From NCBI GenBank assembly GCA_045802605.1, contig JBJMQS010000015.1, forward strand, positions 62,001 to 126,000: a stretch of DNA of 64,000 nt, given 5' to 3'. Source of the DNA: JBJMQS01 sp045802605 (GTDB taxonomy: Bacteria > Planctomycetota > Planctomycetia > Gemmatales > Gemmataceae). Shown here piece after piece: positions 33,278 to 42,028 of the stretch. A program made the translations under genes and the position numbers. The notes below the pieces were generated by a model. That model worked only from the letters and a program-made list of their open reading frames with translations, did no database searches and had not been told where the DNA came from. The stretch's first letter is position 1, and each line of letters begins with the position of its first letter.

Positions 33278-34660
33278 TTAGCTGATGCCGAGCCGGCCTC
33301 GCCAGAAAGCGATTTGCTGCTCCACTTCAGCTGGTGCGGTCGATCCGAATGAACGAAACGCCGCCAATGCCCGCGGCACGCCTAACATTTCATATACCGC
33401 ACGTCCGACACCCGGCAGAACCGATTCAAAGACCTCCGGTGGCAAATCGGCCAGGCCACACCCGCGCTGTTCGCCCGACCGGACGAGTCGCCCCACTGCC
33501 TCGTGGGCCGACCGCATGGGGGTGCCTTGCGTAATCAGAAATTCCATCAAAGTCGTCGCATCCAAAAAACCGGCGTCCAAAGTTGCGGCGATTGATTCGC
33601 GGCGCATTTTCGACGATCGGATCACCTCGCTGGCCATCGTGAGACAGCTTGCCACGGTGTCGTGCGCTTCGAATAGGGCCACCTTGTCTTCTTGCAGATC
33701 CCGGTTGTATGCCAGCGGCAAACTTTTGAACAACACCATGAGCGAATTCAACGCACCGATCACCCGTGCCGACTTACCGCGAATCAACTCCACCACATCG
33801 GGATTCTTCTTATGCGGCATGAAGCTCGAACCGGTGCAAACCTCATCTGCCAATTCCAGAAACGAAAACTCCGTACTCGACCAGATGATCCACTCTTCGG
33901 CCCAGCCCGACAAATGGATCGCGATCGTGGCGAGCGCGCAGACATACTCGAGCACGAAATCTCGGTCACTCGCGGCATCCATGCTATTGCGAGCGATGTC
34001 GGAAAAACCGAGTTGCCCAGCCATGAACTGACGATCGATCGGCAGACTCGTGCCGGCCAGTGCCGCGGCACCGAGCGGCGAGACGTTGGCACGCTTGCCG
34101 CAATCGATCAATCGATCGCGGTCGCGCTGAAACTTCTCGACATAAGCCAGGAATTGATGCGCGGCGAGAACAGGTTGCGCTCGCTGCAAATGCGTGTATC
34201 CGGGGATGACGACGTCGCGCTCCCGCGTGGCCATCTCCACAAACGCCGATTGCACGCTTTTCAGTGTTTGGTCAATCTCATCAATCGCCTCGCGCATCCA
34301 CAATCGCATGGCAGTGGCGACTTGATCATTCCGGCTACGTCCAGCATGCAGCTTGCGCCCGAGCTCGCCCAACTCCGCGATCAATGCCTGCTCGATGTGC
34401 GTGTGAATATCTTCTTGGGCGGCGGAAAATTTGAACGAGTCCTCGTCGATTTGCTTTCGAATCTCCGAAAGCGCATCGCAAATGCGCTGCGATTCTTCGG
34501 CAGTCAGCAGACCCACGTGAGCCAGCATGCGGGCGTGCGCCTCGCTAGCGAGGATATCGTAAGGATAAAGTCGGCGATCGACTGAGATCGATTCAGTAAA
34601 CAATTCGACGTTACGCGAAGTTGGCCTTTCAAAGCGACCACCCCAGGTCTTTTCGCTCAC
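33278..34660 (-). CDS. argH: Argininosuccinate lyase
   Basis: Last enzyme of arginine synthesis, splitting argininosuccinate to arginine and fumarate. About 460 residues of the fumarase/aspartase superfamily. The TWGGRFERPTS start, DIHTHIEQ, GRSRNDQVAT, PGYTHLQRAQP and the signature GSSFMPHKKNPD (mobile loop with catalytic Ser) are all present. The GTG at 34660 lies 6 bases after GAGG, whereas the ATG at 34666 directly follows GAGG with no spacing; the GTG is preferred, giving MSEKTWGGRF. It lies 37 bases downstream of aspS and is likely co-transcribed with it. Confidence 0.97.
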   Translation of the reverse strand: MSEKTWGGRFERPTSRNVELFTESISVDRRLYPYDILASEAHARMLAHVGLLTAEESQRICDALSEIRKQIDEDSFKFSAAQEDIHTHIEQALIAELGELGRKLHAGRSRNDQVATAMRLWMREAIDEIDQTLKSVQSAFVEMATRERDVVIPGYTHLQRAQPVLAAHQFLAYVEKFQRDRDRLIDCGKRANVSPLGAAALAGTSLPIDRQFMAGQLGFSDIARNSMDAASDRDFVLEYVCALATIAIHLSGWAEEWIIWSSTEFSFLELADEVCTGSSFMPHKKNPDVVELIRGKSARVIGALNSLMVLFKSLPLAYNRDLQEDKVALFEAHDTVASCLTMASEVIRSSKMRRESIAATLDAGFLDATTLMEFLITQGTPMRSAHEAVGRLVRSGEQRGCGLADLPPEVFESVLPGVGRAVYEMLGVPRALAAFRSFGSTAPAEVEQQIAFWRGRLGIS

Positions 34661-34697
34661 GATCATCCTCGCACCGCAGTAGATCGCGGCTAAAGGT

Positions 34698-36464
34698 TTA
34701 CGATTTCAATCCAAGATCCTTCAGTTGACGTGCGTCAACTGGCGATGGCGCTCCGGTCATCAAGTCGCGCGCTTGTTTGTTCTTCGGGAATGCGATTACA
34801 TCGCGGATGTTGGTGGTGCCGCCCAGGATCATGGTTAGCCGGTCAATTCCCAAGGCTATGCCGCCGTGCGGCGGCGCACCGTACTTGAGTGCGTCGAGCA
34901 GAAAGCCGAATTTCTCGCGGGCCTGAGCGACTTCCAAACCCAACGTGGTAAATACCCGCGATTGCACCTCGGGATCGTGAATTCGGATGCTCCCGCCGCC
35001 GGCTTCATAGCCATTGATGACCAGATCATAGGCCTTGGCGTACACCTTACCCGGATCGCTTTCCAAATACTGGATGTGCTCGTTTCTCGGCGCGGTAAAT
35101 GGATGATGGTTTGACACCCACTTCTTTTCCTCGGCATCGAAGCTAAAAGCCGGAAAATCCACGATCCATGCGACCTCGAATTGTTTGCGTAACGGGTCAA
35201 ATAGATTTAGCCGACGTGCGACTTCCACGCGCAAGGCACCCAGCGCCTGACAAACGGTTTCTTCCGCATCGGCTACGAAGAGTAGCAAGTCACCCGCGCT
35301 TGCAGCCAATCGCTCGCGGAGCACGGCTTGGCTCGGTGCAGGCAGGAACTTTTCGATCGGTGCATTGAATTTCTCGGCCTCGACTTTGATCCAAGCGAGC
35401 CCTTTCGCCCCAAACTGCTTGACGAACTCGGTCAACTCGTCGATGTGCTTGCGCGAGAACTTCTCGGCGGCCCCTTTGACGTTAATCGCGCGCACTTTCG
35501 CCGCGCTCTTGAACACCTGGAATTCTGTTTGCGGCGCAATGTCAGTGCACTCGGCGATTTCCATCCCAAAACGCAAGTCGGGCTTATCGCTGCCGTAGCG
35601 CAGCATGACGTCGGAGTACGTAAGTCGCCGGAATGGCGTCACAACATTAACGCCGACGGTTTCTCGGAACACTGCGGCCATCAGCCGCTCAATCACTCCG
35701 AGCACATCGTCTTGCTCGACAAATGACATTTCGAAGTCAAGCTGCGTAAACTCCGGCTGACGGTCGGCCCGTAGGTCTTCGTCGCGCATGCAACGCGCGA
35801 TCTGAAAATACTTGTCGTAGCCGGCAACCATCAGCAGTTGCTTGTACAACTGCGGCGATTGCGGCAGCGCATACCACGCGCCGGGATGCACCCGGCTGGG
35901 CACGAGATAGTCCCGTGCACCTTCCGGCGTGGACTTACCAAGGAAGGGTGTTTCGATTTCGAGAAAACCCTGAGCACTCAAATCGTCTCGAATGGTCTTG
36001 ATGAGTTGGTGCCGCAGCCCGAGCATCCGCTGTTGTGTCGGCCGACGAAGGTCGAGGTAACGGTGGGCCATTCGCAAATCTTCGTTGGCCAGCTCTGTAC
36101 CCGGTGGTTCCGAGATTTCGAACGGCGGGGTCGGACAGCGGTTGAAGATGTGAAGGTCGGTCGCCTGCACCTCGACGAGGCCAGTGGGCATGTCAGTGCG
36201 CTCTTTGCCAGCCAGCCGGCGCGAAACCATGCCTTTCACGGCAATACAAAACTCGCTGCGCAATTCGCGACCAAGATCAAAAAGCTTCTGGCCCCGCCCG
36301 GGTTCGAAGACGACTTGGGTGATGCCGTAGCGGTCACGGAGGTCGATGAAGATGAACTGGCCATGGTCTCGGTAAGTGTGGACCCAGCCATTGAGCATGA
36401 CCTCCTGCCCGGCGTGGCTCTCGCGGAGTTCGCCGCAATTGTGTGTCCGCCGCAATGATGCCAT
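34698..36464 (-). CDS. aspS: Aspartate--tRNA ligase
   Basis: Class IIb synthetase charging tRNA-Asp, and perhaps tRNA-Asn where AsnS is missing. The 588-residue product has the N-terminal OB-fold anticodon-binding domain (VMLNGWVHTYRDHGQFIFIDLRDRYG), motif 2-type FQIARCMRDEDLRADRQPEFTQLD, the bacterial-type GAD insertion (about 290-410), and motif 3 GIALGIDRLTMILGG. The C terminus carries RDVIAFPKNKQARDLMTGAPS, typical of the bacterial family. ATG 36464 is the first start of the open frame. It heads the aspS-argH pair. Confidence 0.97.
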   Translation of the reverse strand: MASLRRTHNCGELRESHAGQEVMLNGWVHTYRDHGQFIFIDLRDRYGITQVVFEPGRGQKLFDLGRELRSEFCIAVKGMVSRRLAGKERTDMPTGLVEVQATDLHIFNRCPTPPFEISEPPGTELANEDLRMAHRYLDLRRPTQQRMLGLRHQLIKTIRDDLSAQGFLEIETPFLGKSTPEGARDYLVPSRVHPGAWYALPQSPQLYKQLLMVAGYDKYFQIARCMRDEDLRADRQPEFTQLDFEMSFVEQDDVLGVIERLMAAVFRETVGVNVVTPFRRLTYSDVMLRYGSDKPDLRFGMEIAECTDIAPQTEFQVFKSAAKVRAINVKGAAEKFSRKHIDELTEFVKQFGAKGLAWIKVEAEKFNAPIEKFLPAPSQAVLRERLAASAGDLLLFVADAEETVCQALGALRVEVARRLNLFDPLRKQFEVAWIVDFPAFSFDAEEKKWVSNHHPFTAPRNEHIQYLESDPGKVYAKAYDLVINGYEAGGGSIRIHDPEVQSRVFTTLGLEVAQAREKFGFLLDALKYGAPPHGGIALGIDRLTMILGGTTNIRDVIAFPKNKQARDLMTGAPSPVDARQLKDLGLKS

Positions 36465-36599
36465 GACAATTCCTTTGACCTAGCCGGAAACCGAGACAAC
36501 GGGGATTATATGGCCGCCGCGCGGAAGGACATTTAGGCAGCGCCAATGGTTCATCTGCGGGCGCGATGGTAACCGCATTGAGTATGGGAAGGAATCCCG

Positions 36600-37937
36600 A
36601 TGGGTGGGCAAAGAATTACGGCCGCCGGCGTGTTTGTCTCAGCCACTTGGCTGGCCATGACCCTTGCCGCATTTTTCTACGTAGGTCATTTCGCATCACC
36701 CTATCCATTTGGCGACGAGTGGGACTTGATACCGGGCGAGACTGCCCGTGAGCCGATGCCCAGGTGGCTGTGGGCGCAACACAATGAACACCGTCTGCCG
36801 CTGCCGAAGCTGGTGCATTGGGGCTTAATGCACATATCCGGTCACGACTCACGGGCCGGCGGCTTTGCGACGGCGGGCACGTTATCGCTGTTGGCCTTGG
36901 GATTCGTAATGACCGCGCGCAAATTACGCGGACAAATTGATTTTGCGGATGCGTTCTTTCCTGTCGCCTTGCTGAACTGGGGACAATTCGAAAACTACTT
37001 GATCGGATTTCAAATCAGTTTCGCTCTTTCCGCAGGGCTGGCCTGCGCATGGCTCTTTGGTGCGCTTCGTTCCCAGCGATTGCCGATTTGGACATGGTTC
37101 GTTCCGTTGCTGTTGGCGTTGTGTGGAGCTCATGGACTGGCCTACGTGCCGCCGTTAGGGTTGGCGACCTTGTGGTTGTCGCGCGGCGAGACACCGCTCC
37201 GGCGCGTGACCGCATGGACTTTGGTGGGATTGAGTTTCGCGATGATTGCTTTGTACTTTCGCGGATATGGCCGGCCGGCGGATCATCCGCAGTCTGCCGG
37301 CATCATCCCATCACTGAAGATCGCGACCGAAGTGTTGGCGCTCGGCTGGGGTTGGGTCGCGCAGATGACATGGCCGATCTCGGGCCTAGTTGCTTTAGCG
37401 TTTGTTGGCGCTACTGGCGTTTTGTTTCTTGTGATCAAATTTCGCGGTTTCCATCTCGTGTTTTCTGCCCCCTCCCCTTCCTTATCATTAGTCCCTTGGC
37501 TCGCACTCGCCGCTGGCACAGTGGCGCTGGCCCTGGGTATCGGCTGGGGTCGCTCGGGGTTTGGGCCCCTGGCAGGTTTTGCCGATCGATACACGCTTCT
37601 TGCATTTCCACTCGTGGGCACCGCATTTCTCGCTTGGGTGCGCTTTGGTGGGCGCATTTTCTCGTCGCTGGTCCCCATGGGCATGTTTACCGTCGCGTGC
37701 TTGATGCTCACGCAACACGTTCGCACTGGTCTTTCCGAAGGGAAAATCAACGCGGGACTCTACGAGTCCTTTGATCACGACCTCCGCGCGGGTTTTTCCC
37801 CGACGGAGTTGGCGTCGCGACATCCAGCTCTGTTCCCGCACGCGGAGCGTTTCGCTGATCGTCTGCGGCTACTCCGCGATGCTGGCCTCGCCCGGTATCA
37901 CGCCATGGGCCAGGATGAGGTCGCCAACGCAAAATAG
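36600..37937 (+). CDS. Polytopic membrane protein, glycosyltransferase-like
   Basis: A 445-residue protein with about ten transmembrane helices. After the first helix it has an extracytoplasmic loop with PFGDEWDLIP and AQHNEHRLPLPKL; an acidic pair in the first loop is characteristic of the GT-C glycosyltransferases that use lipid-linked sugars. No full GT39/GT83 signature is visible, so the label is by architecture only. ATG 36600 follows AAGGA. It lies 135 bases from the divergent aspS. Two other membrane proteins of similar style occur at 42.0-45.3 kb. Alternative: an uncharacterised planctomycete membrane protein family. Confidence 0.65.
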   Translation: MGGQRITAAGVFVSATWLAMTLAAFFYVGHFASPYPFGDEWDLIPGETAREPMPRWLWAQHNEHRLPLPKLVHWGLMHISGHDSRAGGFATAGTLSLLALGFVMTARKLRGQIDFADAFFPVALLNWGQFENYLIGFQISFALSAGLACAWLFGALRSQRLPIWTWFVPLLLALCGAHGLAYVPPLGLATLWLSRGETPLRRVTAWTLVGLSFAMIALYFRGYGRPADHPQSAGIIPSLKIATEVLALGWGWVAQMTWPISGLVALAFVGATGVLFLVIKFRGFHLVFSAPSPSLSLVPWLALAAGTVALALGIGWGRSGFGPLAGFADRYTLLAFPLVGTAFLAWVRFGGRIFSSLVPMGMFTVACLMLTQHVRTGLSEGKINAGLYESFDHDLRAGFSPTELASRHPALFPHAERFADRLRLLRDAGLARYHAMGQDEVANAK

Positions 37938-37991
37938 CAGCGTTGCCTTGGATTGGGCTACAATTTCGGAACCAGGTTCCGAGGTTTGGCG

Positions 37992-38456
37992 ATGAGTTGG
38001 TATTGGGTTGGGATCGCTGCGGTCGCACTCGGTTTATTGCTAGCCGTTCTCTGGAGATACATGCACGGCATGGGCCGGGCCGTTCAGCATGAGCGAGCCC
38101 GCGAGATGTTTCGTCTTCAGCGCGAGCGGCTCGAAGCAAAATTCCTCGACGCAGCCGCGGCAACCGGCAAGCCCCGCGGTTTGATCTGGAAAGATTGCGA
38201 ATTCGAACCACACATCGAACTCGTCCGTGACTTGCGCAACCATGAATTGCTCGGTCTGGTGCCGGTGACCATTAAATTTGAAGCGGAAGTGGGCGGGCCC
38301 ATGGAAGGCGTCGAAGCGGTTGGCAATTTGCGGTATGCCACGGCTGTGTTCGTTTTCGAGCGCGGCCACTGGATCACTCAGGGCCGAGCCTTATTCAACA
38401 TGCACCCCGGCGAGGCGATCGATCATTTCGCAGGACAGTTTGAGCGAGTTTCATGA
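37992..38456 (+). CDS. Small membrane-anchored protein, function unknown
   Basis: A 154-residue protein with one N-terminal transmembrane helix (WYWVGIAAVALGLLLAVLW) and a soluble domain. The soluble part begins with a basic coiled-coil-like helix (RAVQHERAREMFRLQRERLEAKFL) and then a compact fold containing GLIWKDCEFEP, LGLVPVTIKFEA and AVFVFERGHW. No motif of known function is visible. The frame is open from 37953, but ATG 37992 has GAGG upstream and starts right before the helix. A 95-base gap with a palindromic repeat separates its stop from the sppA stop. Confidence 0.7.
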   Translation: MSWYWVGIAAVALGLLLAVLWRYMHGMGRAVQHERAREMFRLQRERLEAKFLDAAAATGKPRGLIWKDCEFEPHIELVRDLRNHELLGLVPVTIKFEAEVGGPMEGVEAVGNLRYATAVFVFERGHWITQGRALFNMHPGEAIDHFAGQFERVS

Positions 38457-38464
38457 ATTAAGAG

Positions 38465-38543
38465 TTAACCGCAGAGACGCAGAGAGCGCAGAGGAAATAC
38501 AGAGAAGAATTCTCCGGTATTTCTCTGCGTACTCTGCGGTTAA
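38465..38543. repeat. Imperfect palindrome of the CAGAGACGCAGAG type
   Basis: The left arm starts TTAACCGCAGAGACGCAGAG at 38465. The right arm (about 38521-38543) ends in CTCTGCGGTTAA. The arms pair with one extra base on the right (GACG versus GTACG). An inner AGAG-rich stretch and a short loop separate them. Elements with this CGCAGAGACGCAGAG wording are dispersed in many environmental bacterial genomes. Here one lies between two convergent stops and may serve as terminator; TTCTTTTTTC follows the right arm on the plus strand, in the direction of the upstream gene. Confidence 0.75.
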
Positions 38544-38551
38544 TTCTTTTT

Positions 38552-40381
38552 TCAGTTTAGTTCCAATCCGAACGGCTGAATCAGCCACACCTTCTCGCCC
38601 TGCATTCGCAGGATCGCGTCGGCCGCCTTCAGATGCTTGGGCATCTGCGGCATCAGCTTCAGCGCTTCGAGGCCGGGCAGATTGAGCCGCGCTTCCGCGC
38701 CGCCAGACTCGGCCAACTTCTCGAATAGCGACTTCTGCTTCGGCAACGTTTGGATCTCCAGATCCTTGCCATCCTGGCCGGCCATCTTCTTGGCTGCGGC
38801 GATGGCGTCGTCGAGAGTGCCAAGTTCATCGACCAATCCGTTGGCCTTCGCCTGACGACCGGTCCAGACGCGTCCACCGGCGAGCGTCAGAAGCTTCTCG
38901 CGAGTCATCTGCACGCCGGCACGGGACCGAGCGTCGAGAACTCGCTGCAGAAACTGATCATAGACGTCTTGCATCGACTCGCGGACGACTTTGCGCTCAG
39001 CGTCATTCCACGGCTTATCGGCCGTCATGATGCCGGCGTTGGCGCCGCGATTGATGATGTCGGTCTTCATGCCGATCCAATCGAAAAGCTCGCCGGTGAC
39101 AATCTTGCCGCCGACGACGCCGATTGAACCGGTGAGCGTGCCCGGCTCCGCATAGACTTTGCGGCAACCGGCGGAGATGTAGTAGCCGCCGCTCGCCGCC
39201 GTATCACCCATGCTGGCGATGACGGGTTTCTTCTTGTTGCACTGGATTAAAGCGTTCCAAATCAGGTCGCTAGCAAGGGCCGAGCCGCCAGGGCTATCGA
39301 CCCGCAAAACAACCGCCTTGACGGTTTCGTCGTTCGCCACTTCGTTGATGGTTTCGACCATGGAAGTCGAGGCGATGCCGGAGGCTTCGGTCAACGGATT
39401 GCCGCCGCCGCCCTTGCCGGACGTAATCACGCCGACGGCATAAATGACCGCGACCTTCGGATCCTTGGAAGCCGCTTTCTTGGGCGGATTCAAAAGCTTC
39501 AAGAAGGCGAACGGGCTCGAGAGGTCCAGATCTTCGGCCTTTGCTTGGCCATAGTTCTTCGCGACCTTGAGACCTTCGGCGTTTTTGACTTCGCCCTTCA
39601 TCAACTCAACGAACTCTTCCGGGTAAACGAGCCGATCGACCAGGCCCTTTTCGACCGCGCCTTTCGCGGTAAACATGCCCGTGTCAATGACCTTTTTGAT
39701 TTGGTCAGCAGTCCATTTCTTTTCCGGACGGGCCTTTGCAATCACTTCGACATAGCTCTTCTCGAACCAGTCATCGATAACTGTCTCAAGCTGCTTGCGA
39801 AATTCGGGGCTCATGCTCGAGCGAAGAAACGGCTCGGCCGCGCCTTTGTAATCGCCCATCTGCAGAAAGTCGGCCTTGAGTTTCAGCTTCTCGAAGAAGT
39901 CCTTGTAGAAAGTGACGGCCGCGTGCATGCCGTGAATATCAACCCCGCCCGACTCCGGCGTGGCGATCATATCGCCGGAAACAGCGATGAGATAATCCAC
40001 CGGGCCATAGGATTCGGCGTAGGTGAAGACCTTTTTGCCCGAGGACTTGAAGTCAGTGATGGCGTGACGAAGTTCATCCATCTTTCCCATGCCGACGGCC
40101 AGGCCTTCGAATTCGAGATAAAGCGCTTTGACGTTCTCATCCTTCTTGGCTTTGGCGATGCGATCGAGCTTGGTCTTGAAGCTCTCGTGACCCGCGCCGC
40201 CGAAAATCGGATCGGGCGCGGTGGTCGCCTTCTCTTCCAGATCGCCCGAGAGTTTGATGTGTGCGATCACGGGACTGGCGTCTTTGGTTTCTTTCTTTTT
40301 CTTGGCCGGCGGATCGGCTGCGATCGTCCAAGGCGTCAAAACGGCGAACACTAAGGCCGCCGTAAACAGTCGTCGAAGCAT
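38552..40381 (-). CDS. sppA: Signal peptide peptidase SppA, 67K type
   Basis: A 609-residue membrane-associated protease degrading cleaved signal peptides. Like the E. coli 67K form it has two ClpP-fold halves. The catalytic Lys179 sits in GDYKGAAEPF (E. coli Lys209 region) and the catalytic Ser397 in GDTAASGGYY. VDSPGGSALASD and GSIGVVGGK are also typical. The N terminus is a signal or anchor helix (LFTAALVFAVLTPWTIAA) followed by a Lys-rich stretch. The frame extends 25 codons upstream, but the ATG at 40381 begins the signal sequence. The gene stands alone. Confidence 0.93.
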   Translation of the reverse strand: MLRRLFTAALVFAVLTPWTIAADPPAKKKKETKDASPVIAHIKLSGDLEEKATTAPDPIFGGAGHESFKTKLDRIAKAKKDENVKALYLEFEGLAVGMGKMDELRHAITDFKSSGKKVFTYAESYGPVDYLIAVSGDMIATPESGGVDIHGMHAAVTFYKDFFEKLKLKADFLQMGDYKGAAEPFLRSSMSPEFRKQLETVIDDWFEKSYVEVIAKARPEKKWTADQIKKVIDTGMFTAKGAVEKGLVDRLVYPEEFVELMKGEVKNAEGLKVAKNYGQAKAEDLDLSSPFAFLKLLNPPKKAASKDPKVAVIYAVGVITSGKGGGGNPLTEASGIASTSMVETINEVANDETVKAVVLRVDSPGGSALASDLIWNALIQCNKKKPVIASMGDTAASGGYYISAGCRKVYAEPGTLTGSIGVVGGKIVTGELFDWIGMKTDIINRGANAGIMTADKPWNDAERKVVRESMQDVYDQFLQRVLDARSRAGVQMTREKLLTLAGGRVWTGRQAKANGLVDELGTLDDAIAAAKKMAGQDGKDLEIQTLPKQKSLFEKLAESGGAEARLNLPGLEALKLMPQMPKHLKAADAILRMQGEKVWLIQPFGLELN

Positions 40382-40532
40382 GGGTCCAAATCTCCGGAAT
40401 GGTGTAACGTGATGGGGGTTCAAGACTAACGTAGCCAACTTGCGTTGCATAGCCAAGACGGTTCGGCTTGCTCGCTCTGAGCAATACCGGTTACAACTAT
40501 CCTAGGTTTCGTACGCTTTGGAGGTTGCCGGC

Positions 40533-41759
40533 ATGGATGCCTGCCCCGTGATTCGCCTCTCTCCGCTGGTTACCCTCTGTTTGTTGGTCGTCGGCGCGAG
40601 CTATTCGCTGGCGCAACAGCCTTATCCGCACTCAAACGAGCCGCCGCTCGCGGACCCCGACAGCGCGATTCAGTTGGCTGTCGCGCAGATCCCCACCGGC
40701 GGCGCGGCAATGGCACCGGGCAGCGTTCCGGTCGTGACCGTAAATGTCAACGCGCCGGCGTTCGTGCAGTTCAACAAAGAGCTGACGTATCGCATTCGAA
40801 TCGAAAACGTCTCGAGTCTTCCCGCGCTCGACGTGCATGTGATTCACCCACTCAAGAAAGCGACTCTTGTAAAAGCCGAGCCGGACACTGCGACCAAAAC
40901 AGCAACGGAACTCGAGTGGCCGATCGGCGCGCTCAAAGCTGGCGAGCACAAGGAATTCACCGTCACCGTAATGCCACAGGCTGACATGAGCGAGTTCAAT
41001 GCAACTGCTTATGTAAGATTCCAGCATGGCCGGCAAGCGAAGATTCGCATCAACAAGCCCGAGATCTCCCTCTCCTTCAATGTGCCGAAGGAAATTCAGC
41101 AGTCTGACGTAGTCACTGCTCGGCTTGAGATCAACAATCCTGGACCGACAGAAATCAAGGACGTCAAAATCGCGGTGACGCTCGAGGGAATGACACATCA
41201 GTATGATGCGCCCGCTCCCGGTCAAGCGCTCGATCCGAGCCACACCCCGCAAATGCGGCGTTGGACGATTGCGCGTTTAGGACCGGCCGAGCTCAAGACA
41301 TTGGACTTCCGCATTGCGGGAACCCAACCTGGCCCGGCGAAATTGACCGCGCTGGCCGACTCCCCGACCGCGCGACGTGACGCGTCGTATGACGTGTCGG
41401 TTCAGTCGCCACGGCTCGAACTAACTGCCGCGGGACCACAGCGACATGCCGCGAATCAGCCGGCCGTCTATCGAATGGCCGTGAAAAACGCCGGCTCGTT
41501 CCCGCTGCGCAACGTCACCGTGACCGACCGTTTGCCGAACCACACCGAGTTTGTTGGCGCAACCGACGGTGGCCAAGTGTTTGACCACGACGTGCAGTGG
41601 GTGTTGGCCGTGATCAATCCTGGCGAGACGCGCTCGCTGGAGCTGACTACTCGGCACACGATTCCCGGCACGGTTACGCACCAGTTCGAGGCGATCTGCG
41701 GTGATCGCCGCACGATGCGGCAAGCCGAAGTCGCGACGATGTTCGAATCGGCTCAGTGA
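40533..41759 (+). CDS. Exported protein with DUF11-like repeats
   Basis: A 408-residue exported protein. A signal peptide (LVTLCLLVVGASYSLAQ) is followed by three related beta-sandwich units. The C-terminal unit matches the DUF11 (conserved repeat) style: YRMAVKNAGSFPLRNVTVTDRLPNHTEFV...VQWVLAVINPGETRSLELTT. The first unit (YRIRIENVSSLPALDVHVIHPL) has the same pattern, and the middle one is more divergent. Such repeats occur in large bacterial surface proteins; here the protein is compact. ATG 40533 lies 8 bases after GGAGG; a TTG at 40518 is unlikely. It ends overlapping the small opposing gene by 7 bases. Confidence 0.85.
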   Translation: MDACPVIRLSPLVTLCLLVVGASYSLAQQPYPHSNEPPLADPDSAIQLAVAQIPTGGAAMAPGSVPVVTVNVNAPAFVQFNKELTYRIRIENVSSLPALDVHVIHPLKKATLVKAEPDTATKTATELEWPIGALKAGEHKEFTVTVMPQADMSEFNATAYVRFQHGRQAKIRINKPEISLSFNVPKEIQQSDVVTARLEINNPGPTEIKDVKIAVTLEGMTHQYDAPAPGQALDPSHTPQMRRWTIARLGPAELKTLDFRIAGTQPGPAKLTALADSPTARRDASYDVSVQSPRLELTAAGPQRHAANQPAVYRMAVKNAGSFPLRNVTVTDRLPNHTEFVGATDGGQVFDHDVQWVLAVINPGETRSLELTTRHTIPGTVTHQFEAICGDRRTMRQAEVATMFESAQ

Positions 41760-41941
41760 TAAGTGTTCGTTCGCATGGCGATTGCGCGCCAGTGCGCTAT
41801 TTGTGAGGTGCGATAGCGGTAGCTCGCACTCGATTCCGCCCCTGCAGGCGGCGAACCCGATGCCTGGCGAAGTTGCAGGCCAATCAGCGTGAAACAGCTG
41901 ACGAGAGAAACGACGACGGAGAGCTTGAAAAAGCGAGTCAC
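41753..41941 (-). CDS. Small single-helix membrane or exported protein
   Basis: A 62-residue frame whose N terminus MTRFFKLSVVVSLVSCFTLIGLQLRQ is a good membrane helix or signal sequence, followed by a short polar tail. The GTG at 41941 has GGAGG 5 bases upstream, which favours a real gene; a GTG at 41947 overlaps that site. The end overlaps the DUF11-like gene by 7 bases. No relative is recognised. A chance frame cannot be ruled out. Confidence 0.45.
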   Translation of the reverse strand: MTRFFKLSVVVSLVSCFTLIGLQLRQASGSPPAGAESSASYRYRTSQIAHWRAIAMRTNTYH

Positions 41942-42028
41942 GGACACCTCCGGGGGGAGTGAGGTGGATTGAGGTAGGCGAGGGCCTCATCTCCGAAATT
42001 CAGGCCAGAGTCAAGGCGGATTGCAATT

